DNA from: Cryptomeria japonica
Lineage: Eukaryota > Streptophyta > Pinopsida > Cupressales > Cupressaceae
NCBI RefSeq assembly: GCF_030272615.1
Contig: NC_081415.1
Location: forward strand, 230,846,803-230,910,802
DNA length: 64,000 bases
Direction of reading: 5' to 3'
The notes under the pieces were generated by a model. The model searched no databases. It was given only the letters and a program-made list of their open reading frames with translations, and had not been told where the DNA came from. Below are positions 45,766-56,691 of the stretch, one piece after another; the first letter of the stretch is position 1; every line of letters starts with the position of its first letter. Made by a program: the position numbers and the translations under genes.

Positions 45766-47580
45766 CAAGGTGTATGAATAGTAATAGAGAACATATGTTC
45801 ATCTAGGAATGATTCATCAATGACTTGACTATCTTCTTTGGTTGTCAACCTAGATAGAAAATTTGCTACCACATTTGCCCTTCCTAGTTTATGAATAATT
45901 GTAATATCAAATTATTTCATTAATAATACCCATCTTGGTAAGTTTCTTGTGATTGAAGGTTTTTTCATGAGATATTTAATAGTTGCATGATTTGTATGAA
46001 CAAATATTTGATAACTAGTAATGTAATGTCTGAATTTATTGAGTGCTTATATGACTGCTAACATCTCTTTCTCTGTGACAATATAGTTGAATTCTGGTCC
46101 TTGCAAATTTTTGTTGATGAAGTAGATACAATTCTCCACTTTTTCTTCTTTCTACCCTAAGATAGCTCCAATTTCATAATTTGATGCTTTAGTATGGATA
46201 TGGAAGGGATGTTCCCAATTAGGTCCCTTAAGGACGGGGCTTGAGTCAAGGATCTCTTCAAGTCAAAGAAGTCTTTTTCACACTGAGGTGTCCATTGGAA
46301 TTCAACATCCTTTGTCAATAAACTATATAATAGACCTACCATACTATTGAAATCCTTTATAAACCTCTTGTAATAACCTACATGTCCTTAAAAACTTCTA
46401 ACATCCTTTTGTTTACCAAGAGTAGAAAGATTGAGAATTACCTCAATCTTAGCAGGGTCAACCCTGATACTAACTTGTGAAATGAAATGGCCAAGAACTA
46501 CTCCCTCCTGCATCATTATGAAACACTTTTTACTATTCAAAGATAGGTTGTGATCTTCATACCTTTATAAAAAAAATTCCAAGTGACTTAATGCTTCCTC
46601 ATATGTCCCACCATAAACAATGAAGTCGTCCATGTATATCTCCATGCAATTATGTGAGATATCTGAGAATATACTTATGATTTCTCTTTGAAAAATAGTT
46701 ACATCATTACACAATCCAAATGGGAATATGAAGTAGGAATAGGTTCCCCATGGATAGGTAGAAGTTGTTTTTTCTTGGTCCTCAGGTGCAATCTTTATCT
46801 GGTTATAGCCACTAAATCCATCTAGGAATGAAAAATCTTACCTGCTAGAGAATCCAAAACTTGGTCAATAAAAGGAAGTGGAAAGTGATCTTTCTTATTT
46901 TTAGCATTAATCTCTCTATAATCTACAAAGACCCAACATTTTCCATTCTTTTTAGAAATGATAATAAGAGGTGATACCCATTGGCTGTCAGAAATTAGGT
47001 AAATAAATCCCACATCTAATAATTTTTGTGTTCTTTTTTGACTATTTCAGTTAATGCAAGGTTAATTATCCTCTATGGTTGTCTTACTGTTCTACAATTC
47101 TCTCTGATATAGATTCTCTATGTACACAATTCAGGATACAAACCCTTCATGTCATGGTAATCCCATGCAAATGTTTGCTTGTGAGATTTAAGCAATTCTA
47201 ACAAAGACATATTCTTCTCTTGATTGAGTTTATTGTTAATATTCAAACACTTGTCTAGTGATACTTCTACTTTGTGAGTCAATTCAATCATAGATTCTTC
47301 AGTAAGATTTGGCATTTATACCTCATATGGTAGTAGTGTATGAAGCAAATATTTAGCTGCAGGAAAGTTGGCCATACCGGAAATAGGAAGTATTGATTGT
47401 AATGGACATGCAGTACTTGACGAACAATCAACTAGTTGGTTAATTATTTCATAATGATTCTGAAGGATGTTGGAGAGTACTTCATCTTCCCCTTTAAGCT
47501 ATAGGAAAGGATCCCTATCTATCACCATAAGTTGTGTGTCTGGATTCATTTCATCTACTTCTCCCCCTATATTAGGTCAC
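45766..47580 (-). pseudogene. Gypsy reverse transcriptase and RNase H
   Basis: Minus strand from 47315: LLELLKSHKQTFAWDYHDMK, the region just before RT; FIYLISDSQWVSPLIIISKK and VFVDYREINAKNKKDHFPLP followed by FIDQVLDSLAGK (46822-47013); the palm with EIYMDDFIVYGG, YMDD at 46625-46636; VLGHFISQVSI; FQWTPQCEKDFFDLKRSLTQ APS near 46250-46300. RNase H follows from about 46140 with an ENCIYF block, an EKEMLA-type motif and IHKLGRANVVANFLSRL (about 45840-45900), ending HTPWY at the gag-only insertion. Stops and shifts are frequent, but conserved blocks are all there in order. It would copy the RNA template. Confidence 0.9.
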
Positions 47581-47699
47581 ACTAGTTGTTCCAAATCAAG
47601 TTGAGGTTTTGGTGGTGGATAAAGTGAAAGCTTTTTAGTTGACATGCCATCTGAAATTGTCATATCTCCTGACCTACAACTTATAAAAGCATATGTCCT

Positions 47700-48408
47700 A
47701 GCTAACAAAATAATGGGATATCCTCCTAGAGTTTTCTTTTGGAGAGAGAATCTTAAAATCAGCTAGGTATTCCCAAGAATCTAGGGTGACTACAAGGTCC
47801 TCTACCATACCATCAGATCTAACAGTAGAACTATCTACTAGTTGTAGGATGGTAGGGGTGGGTCTTAAATTAGTGATATTCAGATGCTACATGATATCCT
47901 TTGTCATCACATTGATAGATGCACCAAGATAAATTAGGGAATTTCAGACTTAGATTCCATTGATGACAACTCCACCCACAGGACTACCAGGGTCAGAATA
48001 CTTAGGAACAGTCACCTTTGCAAGCATGATATCAACTAGTTGACCTACTACATGTACTATTTGTGGACCCTTTTTCTTTCTTCCTGGTTTCTTTAGACAA
48101 GCCTCTTTAGTTTCTTTACTATAGATTGGGACATCCTTGATGGCTTGGAATAAATGAATTTTGACACAAACATGTTTCAATTGATCTGTGAGGTCAAATA
48201 TTGGTTCCTCTTTCAGTTTTGTTACTTCCATGTCAAGCCTTTGGGGAAATGGAGGTGTTGTATCATATTTTTGGGAATGATGTTGTATTTGACTCGGTTG
48301 TACATGTGGACTAGGTGAAATATCTTGCTCATGTTGTTCTATAGGTAAGTTAGTTATAACTGGAGAAGAAGGTGTTGGCAGAGTTGTTCCTGATCTGAGA
48401 TGTATCAC
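47700..48408 (-). pseudogene. Gypsy protease with altered catalytic Asp
   Basis: Minus strand: 48408 opens MIHLRSGTTLP, then PPFPQRLDMEVTKLKEEPIF and KDVPIYSKETKEACLKK, the Athila pre-protease pattern; PGSPVGGVVINGI and then, past a TAA/TAG break, NSLIYLGASINVM. In Athila the motif is D-L-G-A-S; here TAT (47929-47931) gives Tyr where the catalytic Asp belongs. Continues to about 47700 with a VVTLDSWEYLADFKIL block. Confidence 0.83.
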
Positions 48409-49980
48409 TTATGTTTATAGCATATGAAAGATATTGATTTGGATCAACAGAATAAACAGGTTGTTGTTGTGGTTTTCTATTAGGATTAAGAACATGTTGT
48501 GTTGGCAATTGAGTAGCTCTAGGTACACTAGTAGGTCTAGGTGCTTGCAAGTGAGGCTGTGGAGATGGTTGCATGTAACCAATAGGCTGGTTTGGCCATT
48601 GTTGTTCTCTCTTCCTTTGGTATTTTTGCTACTAATTCCCTTGATGTGGTTTCCAACCTCCTTGAGGTTGTTGCCATTGAGATGGGAAAATTTGATAATT
48701 GGGCTATGTATTTTGAGAATTATTCCAAGGTTCCATAACTTTGTGGAAAAGAAGGCTGCCATTGATTATTATGTGTATAATAATTTGGATAAGAACCATT
48801 AAAAGATAATGGGTCTGGTGGCATACCTTGTCTTGGAGCCCATGGCCTTCTTTGTGCAATGTAGAAAATTTGATCATCATCTCTGTCAACTGGCTTGAAC
48901 TCTGGTGGAATTTGCTTACTCTCAATATGGGCTACTATTTTGCATCAGCAGTCTCTCTTCTTTCCTGTCTACATTGAGGACACTATTCTTCCAACATTGC
49001 CTCTACCTCCTCATGCTTCTTCTTGGCTTGAAGTGTATCCAACTGAGTAACCAGATTATTTATAATGTCTTGCTTAAAGTCTAACAACAAATGAATAATT
49101 TACATCCTTGAAGCTCCATTAAGAGAGGATTTACCCATACTAGATTGGTAACCTCTTCCTTTGTTGATAGTTACCCTGGAATAGTTCTTTCATATAGTTT
49201 TGATGTCATTCCAAGGAACTTGGGTGATGTCTCCTCCTACCACTAAGTCCAGGGCTTCTGTACAACTTTTATTTATCCCCTTAAGAAAGAGAAACTTTTG
49301 AGAGTCTTCATTGAGTGCATGATGTGGGGATTTTTGTAGACTAAACATGAACCTTGAAATATAGTCTTTTTGAATCTCATCTTCCTTTGTTGCATCCTAA
49401 AAATATCATCTCCCCTCATATCACTGCCTCTACAATATTCTTTGTATTTTTCAAGGAATTTTGTTTTCATGGTTTCTCGACTATCCACACCATCTCTTCC
49501 TAATATCATGAACCATCTTAATGTCAATTCCTTCAAAGTAGTAGGAAACAATTTAATCATGTGAGCATCAGTGGCGTAGTCATAACTCCTACAGAGGAAT
49601 GTTAAATTCAAACAGGAAAGTATCTGGGCCCTCTGTTAGTAAACCATAGAACTTAGGAAGGACTGAAGTAGGAATTTCTTAATATTATTGATATCATTTT
49701 GGTCAGTGATAGGGAATTCAAAAGTGTTATAGTTAGGTGGATTTGGTTCCACCATCCTTTCTTGGTAGAGTATTAAAGCAAATGGATTGTCAAAAGGATT
49801 CTGGTAAACTGTATTTGTAAGGTGATTTTCAAGATTGTGGTAATTGGCAAATATATCAGCTAAAGGATTTATCTCTGGTTCTTCTTATGGTTGATTGTAG
49901 AACTCATCTAGGTGATTATCAAGATAAGGTTCATTAGGAAGGAATCTCCCTAAATCATCTCTTCTCATGACTCTATGCAT
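48409..49980 (-). pseudogene. Gypsy gag
   Basis: Minus strand: start near 49980 with MRRDDLGRFLPNEPYLDNHL. The capsid segment 49273-49611 has LKELTLRWFMILGRDGVDSR and MKTKFLEKYKEYCR, the Trp-centred Gypsy capsid block. A long Gln/Pro-rich region (48350-48700, for example PQPHLQAPRPTSVPRATQLP) matches the low-complexity C-terminal part of Athila gag, which usually lacks a zinc knuckle. Stops and frame shifts occur throughout (for example TAA after NQP near 49890). Confidence 0.82.
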
Positions 49981-50110
49981 CCAATATTAACTTGGTAATA
50001 GCAATGGATCATTACTCTATGGATCTAAAGGATTTTTTTAAAACAAACTGTTGCACTACTGGGAATAATCAATAACTAAAAATGACTACAATAGACTCCC
50101 TAGTTTGAAA

Positions 50111-50131
50111 CCATCCCTGACAACGACGCCA
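50111..50131 (-). other. Gypsy primer binding site
   Basis: Minus strand TGGCGTCGTTGTCAGGGAT, four bases inside the LTR end at 50136. It is one to three changes from the TGGCGCCGTTGCCGGGGA site typical of Athila/Tat elements. Confidence 0.85.
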
Positions 50132-50135
50132 AAAA

Positions 50136-52533
50136 TGTTTCTCTCTTAATGGTTTTAATAACTAGACTTTGGGGCCATAACTTAGGGATTGGACATCCAT
50201 ACTAAGTAGTTATACTATCATCATGAAAGCTCATTTTCTTTCAACCCGAGGCGTATACTTGAAATGGGTTAGCAAAGTATATGCACTAGAGATCTTATTG
50301 TATCCATTCTATCTATGACTCAAAAGGAAATGATACTGAAAGTAAAGTGCTCTAAAAAGAATAACTTTAAAAAATCTACCTTCTAAAATAAACTAAAAAA
50401 ATAGTAACTTAATCCATGGCAAGCAAAGAGGAAACTACTATGTCTGCCTTGGTTGTAGGAACATTCATAGGATGATTTCCAGTGGCTGTAGGAAGAGTCA
50501 ACCACTAGGATGACAAACTAAATACTGAAAGAAAATAATTGTTGAATGCAAAAGGATGGAATTATCACTAAGTGGCCCCCCTTAGCAAGTCTTCCCAAAA
50601 CTCAATTAATTGTTGCAAACTAGAAGACTATCTTATTGATTTGAAAATATTATTACATCATAGTTCTTGCTGAAAACTATTCTTTAATAAAACTAAAGAC
50701 TGAAAATTACAATGGTTGATGTTCACCATCCCTGGGAAGGGATATCCGAATTTATTTATAGAAAATAAACTCCTAACTAACTTTAACCATCGACAAGTCT
50801 GATGGTCTTGAAAAGCACTAAGAGGGGGGGTGAATCAATGCCACCAAAACAAGCATAACTTTAAACTCTAATCGGTAGATGAACTTAACTAAGAATTTGA
50901 ATGAAATACATGCTATCCAAAATGAAATAACAACATCCACATAAAGTAGAACATCCACCATAACACGTGTTTATACGTGGAAAACCCAAATAGGTAAATA
51001 CCATGATGAGATGGAACTCACAAGTTAACTATTTGTAATAATAGAAAACTAACTGGTTAAGGTCTTACAAAGTGCTCTGCTAGGAGCGAATCTTGTTAGA
51101 GATCCCAAGCTTGATTAGAAGCTTATACCCTGTTAAGAGGAGTACCTTGTTAAGAGTAACCTTGCTGGAGGATTTTAGAATTTAAACTAATGGATCACCT
51201 TGTTAGAGGATTTGTACAATGAAGCTTGTTAGAGCTTACCCGGTTAGGGGATTTGACTCTGTTGTAATGATTAGGAAACAACAAGAAAGATTTGATTAGT
51301 TCTGAGTAGCACAAGACTTTCTTGATCAAATCATTCTAAGTACATTCAACACTGCTCTTATTCTAAACACTTATCTCTCTTCAACAAAAGATTTCATTAT
51401 TTATACATATCAGTATTCTCATAAAAACTCCTCTTCTATATCAGTTCTCATTCTTTAAATGATTCACTAAGATGTCTTTAAATAGACATACAAATCTTAT
51501 GTCGGTCATAGGAACACAATTTCCTAGGTATAGTGTATCTAGACATAAAAACATAACTCATCACAAAAATGACTGCCAAACAAAAAGTGATGGTAACTCA
51601 TAACTAAAATGGATATCGATTAAAACAGTCAATACCGGTTGGAACAAAATATGTGAACCATTGTCCTAGAATCTTCTGCTCGATCTTCTTCTTCAACTTT
51701 ATCTTCATTTTGATGCTGACTTAATGTAACCACGGGTTATCTCTTAGGCACATACCGGTTGACACAGAGTACCGGTTAGAGATAGACCTTAAACATATCG
51801 GTTAATAGTGTAAATCAATGAAGTTACACCGGTAGTCAATGTAATAATATGTGTGTGTGAGTGTGTTTCATCAATGACAACAAGTGATGAATACATGATA
51901 ATCATCATCAAGCCAACAAGGTCCACTCCAAGAATATTAGGAGGATGCCATTTATTATAACATAAGAAAGAGGAGAGGGAGTTACACTTCGAATAGGAAA
52001 TAGTCAAGTTATTTCAATAGCAGAGGAAATCTAGCATAACTATCCCTCCTAGATCTATTCTCCTACAAGCATGAATATTGAAGTTTCATTATTACACTAT
52101 ATGAGTTGTAGATAACCAGTCATTGACTCCTTCAATTCTCATCTTACTGTGACTTTGTCTTCAACCAGTTAACTAGCATTAACTTTCATGTTGTGAGTCC
52201 TTGACCATTTCTGCTTCTTTATTTACTCCTGCATCATGTCAATAGTGTGTACAAAACAAAGGTACACCCATTTCATGTCAAAATAATCTTTATCTAACTA
52301 CATGCAAGATTAATATGGATAAATCACATAGAATGGTCACCTCATCATTCATCATATTTAACCAATAAATAAAAGTATAAAGGGTAAGCTTATGACTACT
52401 TTTGTCAAGTTCATTGAAACATAATATGACCAGTATTTAATAGAGTATTAGGACTTAAACAGTATCTAAACCCTTTGTCAGTACTAGTAAAAATATTAAA
52501 GAGATAAAATTGAGTCATTATTTGAGCTCATCA
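50136..52533 (-). repeat. 5' LTR of the Athila-like element, interrupted
   Basis: Plus strand TGTTTCTCTCTT to GAGCTCATCA. Without the solo Copia LTR it is about 1274 bp, close to the 1290 bp of the 3' LTR without its TIR element. Confidence 0.9.
50800..51918 (-). repeat. Solo Copia LTR inside the Gypsy 5' LTR
   Basis: 1,119 bp, minus strand TGTTGGCTTGATG to CAAGACCATCA, with AAGTC (50795-50799) and AGGTC (51919-51923) as target duplication and the empty site visible in the 3' LTR near 20444. Contains TTGTCATTGATG near the start and a C7 run with TCTTAGTGC near the end, as in Copia LTRs. Confidence 0.87.
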
Positions 52534-52640
52534 GGTATCTCCCTACCTACCTCTCTATCTTCTTCCTTCCCTCACCACTTATCTCTATATTACCTCTCTC
52601 CTCTCTCTCCTCTCTCTCTCTCTTCCCTAAATGCATACCC
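52534..52640 (+). repeat. CT-rich tract, right half of the low-complexity domain
   Basis: Pyrimidine-rich (CTCTCTCC type), continuing the domain cut at 18775. Confidence 0.8.
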
Positions 52641-53010
52641 TCAACTTCCAACCCTAAACCCTATACCATAAAATCTATAATCTAAACCCAAAGTTATAAC
52701 ATTAATAATATAAAATTTAACCTAAAAGTATCTATTTAATCCCTAAATCCTATGTGCTATATACTAAAATTTAACTTTAATAATTTAACACTAAAACCTA
52801 AAAAATTTAAATTTAATTCTAAATCCCCAATTCTCAATCCTCCATCCTAAACCCTATAACCTCAACACTACACCATATACCCTTGAATATCAATCCTAAA
52901 TCCTATACCCTCAACCCTAAACCATATACCCTCCACTATATACTCACAACCCTCAACATAAACTATATACCCTCTATACTCAACATTATACCCTATACCA
53001 TCAACCCTAA
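52641..53010 (+). repeat. Degenerate telomere-like block (CCCTAAA-type)
   Basis: Repeated ACCCTAAACCCTATA, CAACCCTAAACC and related strings with many variants. The plant telomere unit is CCCTAAA; here only scattered perfect units remain, with strong C-strand bias. Bounded by CT- and GA-rich tracts. Confidence 0.7.
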
Positions 53011-53455
53011 GGGAGAGAGAGGGAGAGAGGAGATTTATAGAGACAAGTGGAGAGAGAGAGAGATATATATATAATTAGATAGGGAAGGAGAGACATAGAG
53101 AGAGGTGAGACAAATAGTAGTGGAGAGAGAGGAATGAGAGAGATTGGTATGGAGGGAAGGTGGTAGAGAGTCAGGGAGATAAAATTATAGAGGGGGGAAG
53201 GAGAAGTAGGTAGAGAGATATAGAGAGAGAGAGGTAGGCCAAGAGGGAGAGAAGTATATAGAAAGAAAGATAGAGATATGCAAAGAAATAGAGGTAGGGA
53301 GGTAGCTATGGGAAGTGTGTAAAGAGAAAGAGGATACAAATAGTATAGAGTTAAGGGTGAGAGAGAGAGGTAGAGAGATAGGTATAGATCTTAAGGGAGA
53401 GAGGAGATAGTGAGATAGAGAGAGGTAGAGAGGGATATAGGAAGAGTTTCATCTT
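53011..53455 (+). repeat. GA-rich tract
   Basis: Purine-rich (GAGAGAGG type) to about 53455. ORFs read from its antisense (53007-53339) are artefacts of composition. Confidence 0.8.
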
Positions 53456-53929
53456 AAGATCCACCTTTGGTCCCCCATCTTGGTCCTACTTACCCATCCT
53501 ATAAAGGATAAAAAAGAAAACACTTGACACCATATTATATAACTCCCCATATCTTTCAACCTTTAGAGGTTCCTTATGTTTCTAATATTCCTAGAGAAAA
53601 AGAAGAAAATAAATTTATGTTGAGTGATACCCATCCTCCTTCAATATAAGCTTCAAATCATAACCACAAAATTGTAGTGCAAGATAATGCCAAAGAAGGT
53701 GCCATGCCAAGGCGAGTGAGTTCATTGTAGGAAGTGAGTCCTCCCCTACATAGTTGAATGTTGATTCGGTCCTACCTTCTCAACCTTACTTACCATCACC
53801 CACCAATAGAGAGGAGCCTTGCCTTTCATAACCTTTCCAAAATTTGAAGTTGTCAATTCCAAGAAATTCTTCTCCTCCTCTTATCAAATCACCTATAGTG
53901 ATCAATTTGGATGATGATTCTAACACTTT

Positions 53930-54125
53930 TTAAAATGATGAATTTTCTTTAATATTTTTGAAAGCACTAAATTTAGCTCCTGGTGACACACATTGTGATC
54001 CATCATTAGATCATGGTCCATGTTTGGCACTAGACATAGCTCCATCTACTATACTATCTATAGCTCCTTTACCATCCTTGCACAATGATGAGGAATATTG
54101 GGAGACGGATGATTTGCTAGATTAG
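53930..54125 (+). pseudogene. Tail-ORF C-terminus, second copy
   Basis: A frame with SLIFLKALNLAPGDTHC, SLDHGPCLALDIAPSTILS and EEYWETDDLLD parallels the end of 9940-10344 (KFSQTLILAP, HEHSPCLDLVIVPSSMLD, DVMLD). A stop interrupts it near 53930. Function unknown. Confidence 0.6.
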
Positions 54126-55287
54126 CTCATTAATGAAATAACACTTTGTTTTGTGTTTTTTCTCGAATGAAATGTGATTCACTATGATGTGCTTCTTGTC
54201 ATGTATTTTAGTTTATTGATCTCTCTTTAGTTGACCTCTGAGTCTCTATTGACACAATGATACAAAGAGACCAATCCTGTTGTAAAATTCCTCTACTTGT
54301 ACATTCTTCTATATGTCATATATATGCTATGTTCTAAATGTGCTTTTGGTGTAAATATACTTTCATGTTGTCTTTTAGGGATGACGTAAAGTGTTGAGGA
54401 TTTTTGGTCTCTTCCATGTTGACTCAAAAAGAACCTTTATTCATCTCATGTTCTCTTCTTCCATTGTGCTTGTAGTTCAATTGAATTTGGGGGATGAAGT
54501 CAAATTTAAAACAACCATATTGATATACATGAATTATCTTATGTACATACTAACCCTAGATTATTGATCTCTTATGCACTCTTACATGTTTTGTGATTTT
54601 CACCTTTGGCTTGCCAATGTTCGGGGGTAGTTCACTGTTGTGATGTACTTGTCTTTGGATGTATGCATGCTAACTTGAAGCAATTGCACTTGACTAGCAT
54701 ATACAATCACTTTAACATGGGGAAATATAATCCATTATACATTATACTTTGTACACACACCACCAGATTGGTCTATACACTTTTATCACACACTATGATT
54801 TTCTTGGTGCCACTATAGCACCCCTTTTTTAGTCCCATATCAAAAAAATTGTGTGTTGCCACTATAGCACTCATCTTGCAGTCTCATATTTATATTAGTT
54901 AAAAAAATAGTGAGTTTTTTCTTTATAATCTCCATTGGCATGAAACTCACTTAGCATAACTCAACTTACTAGACCTATGTGACTTAGCATGAGTCAACTA
55001 GCATAACACAACCTACTAGACCTATGTGACTTCCTTTTGTAACATGACTCCTAGTAAGAATCCTATGATTCTTACTAGGCCTAGAGGTCATGCCTTGTGT
55101 TTTATGGCTCTTAATAAGTTGCCAAGGATCTTACTAGTCCCTAGATGCCATACCCTTTTTTTTCTTTCATGATCCATGTGTTTTTACCTATGTTGATCAT
55201 GTTTCTCCTTTTATCTTGTTATTTTTGATTGATGAGATCTTAAATCTTGCGGACTACTACCTTTTAAAGATTAGTGTTAGTGCTAAA
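54126..55287 (+). other. Untranslated region of the second Tat-like copy
   Basis: No gene. T-rich, with two related segments ACTTAGCATAACTCAAC and ACTTAGCATGAGTCAAC near 54949-54990. The polypurine tract before the LTR is decayed (GTTAGTGCTAAA). Confidence 0.55.
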
Positions 55288-56691
55288 TGTAGTGTCATAA
55301 ATTGTAACCCTTTACAATATCACACTCATTTGGGCTCACTTTGGTAAATTTGCCTTATGCTCCTGATTTATGCTTGACTTTGCTTATTTTTAGGAACATT
55401 TTCAGAGGCTAAGTGTGATCCCCTACTCAAAGACCTTTTCCTATCTTTAAATGGTAGGACTAGTGAACCTAGCACCCCTGTCCTCCTACACTAGGGAACC
55501 TAGTGCCCCTATCTAGGAATTTTGGCCCCAAATCTAAAATCATAAGGTCAGCTTTGTGAGTAGCAAGAAAGTGCACACCAATGTTGATCATGATAAAATA
55601 TTAAACCCAAAAATTTGTAAGTTTTATATAAATACAACTCCTCTCAATTGAACATCTATCTCCTATAAACACAATTCAATTCTTTTGAGCATTCAATCAA
55701 GCATCTTCGAGGTTATTAAGAATTTTGCAATCAATGATTCAATAATTCAAGGTCAATAATCATGATCAAGTTTTATGTGTTCCTCTTTGATGAAGATGAG
55801 CATTAACATCAACCGATCAACATAAATATTTGTGTGAGGCTTCGAGGAAAGGGTTTCACATCAATGGTGTCATTTGTCATTTCAACCACTTCCTTTAAGG
55901 TTTTTAGCCTCTAACCTACTAGGGGTAATCTCCCTTTCATCCAACATTATTGTAGTGAAGGTGAAAATTTTAGCACATGGTTTGACTTAGAAAACCACCT
56001 ATACAACACAATATTTTTTCCTTGTTTGTGTGTGTAGGTTACAAATCCAATAGTTTAAAGTTGTTCAACTGCACAAAGAAAACTAAAATGTGTAGTCCCA
56101 AAATTTGAACAAGAAAAAAACCATGGACTATGCCAATTAGTTCACCTATTCGACACTTTTAGGATGAATTTTAGAGGAAAATATCTACAAAGCCTCCTGA
56201 GCGGGAATCCAAAGCCTCAACTAACAAAGGTATAGGACTAGGTTTCCTATATCCATATTCAAGCATTTTCAGCTCTAAACTCTAGTTAAAGGTTCTTATC
56301 AACCTCTTTATTTTATATTTGTACTTATATGTTTGTTTCTAGTTCTATGTATGTCTGTTTATGATTAATATTTTAATTTCCTATCATTTTGCCTAGAGAT
56401 TGCATTTTCATATCATAATCACATCCAATCATATCAAATAAAAAAGGGGAATAATAATCATAGTGTTCATCTCTCCTTGAGGAATAATTTTGAACCTAAT
56501 TAATTATTCTCTCATTAAAATGGTCAAAGGATTGGAAATTGTGAATAAATAAGTTCATAGTGTACTTTCCTAGGAAAGGTTCCATTTCCATACATTTCAA
56601 ATAAAGTGCAGAAGTTGTGTCATACCAAAATTGATCAGGTTAGGTTTCTAAGCTTAGAGCTTCATGTCAACCATATAAACACAACATTACC
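55288..56691 (+). repeat. LTR of the second Tat-like copy, right end approximate
   Basis: Starts TGTAGTGTCATAAATTG, as at 11097. Shares TGTGTAGGTT with 11768-11777 and a following layout. The right end is placed at AACATTAC near 56691 by analogy with TGACATTACA at 12274; uncertain. Confidence 0.5.

Larger units (their letters stand above)
18776..52533 (-). mobile_element. Athila-like Ty3-Gypsy element, split by nested insertions
   Basis: On the minus strand: 5' LTR (50136-52533), primer site (50111-50131), gag (48409-49980), protease (47700-48408), RT and RNase H (45766-47580), integrase (39391-40643), a post-integrase region (38589-39390 joined to 21062-22166), polypurine tract and 3' LTR (18776-21061). 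Flanks GTTAT (18771-18775) and GGTAT (52534-52538) are a 4-of-5 target duplication. Subtracting Copia-1, the gag-only element, the TIR element and the solo Copia LTR leaves about 10.1 kb, a normal Athila size. Domain order RT-RH-IN, a PFPQRL motif before protease, an LGASINVM protease motif and the TGGCGTCGTTGTCAGGGA primer site all fit the Athila/Tat branch. All genes carry stops. Confidence 0.9.
53456..56691 (+). mobile_element. 3' part of a second Tat-like gag-protease element
   Basis: Tail-ORF remnant ending DDLLD with TAG at 54123-54125, a long untranslated region, CTAAA then LTR start TGTAGTGTCATAA at 55288. Tail, untranslated region and LTR start parallel 9900-11110. The left end is cut at the GA tract. 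No gag or protease remains. Confidence 0.65.

Noticed and set aside
53007-53339. 110-residue Ser/Leu/Pro ORF on the minus strand
   Set aside because: Antisense of the GA tract; same composition artefact.
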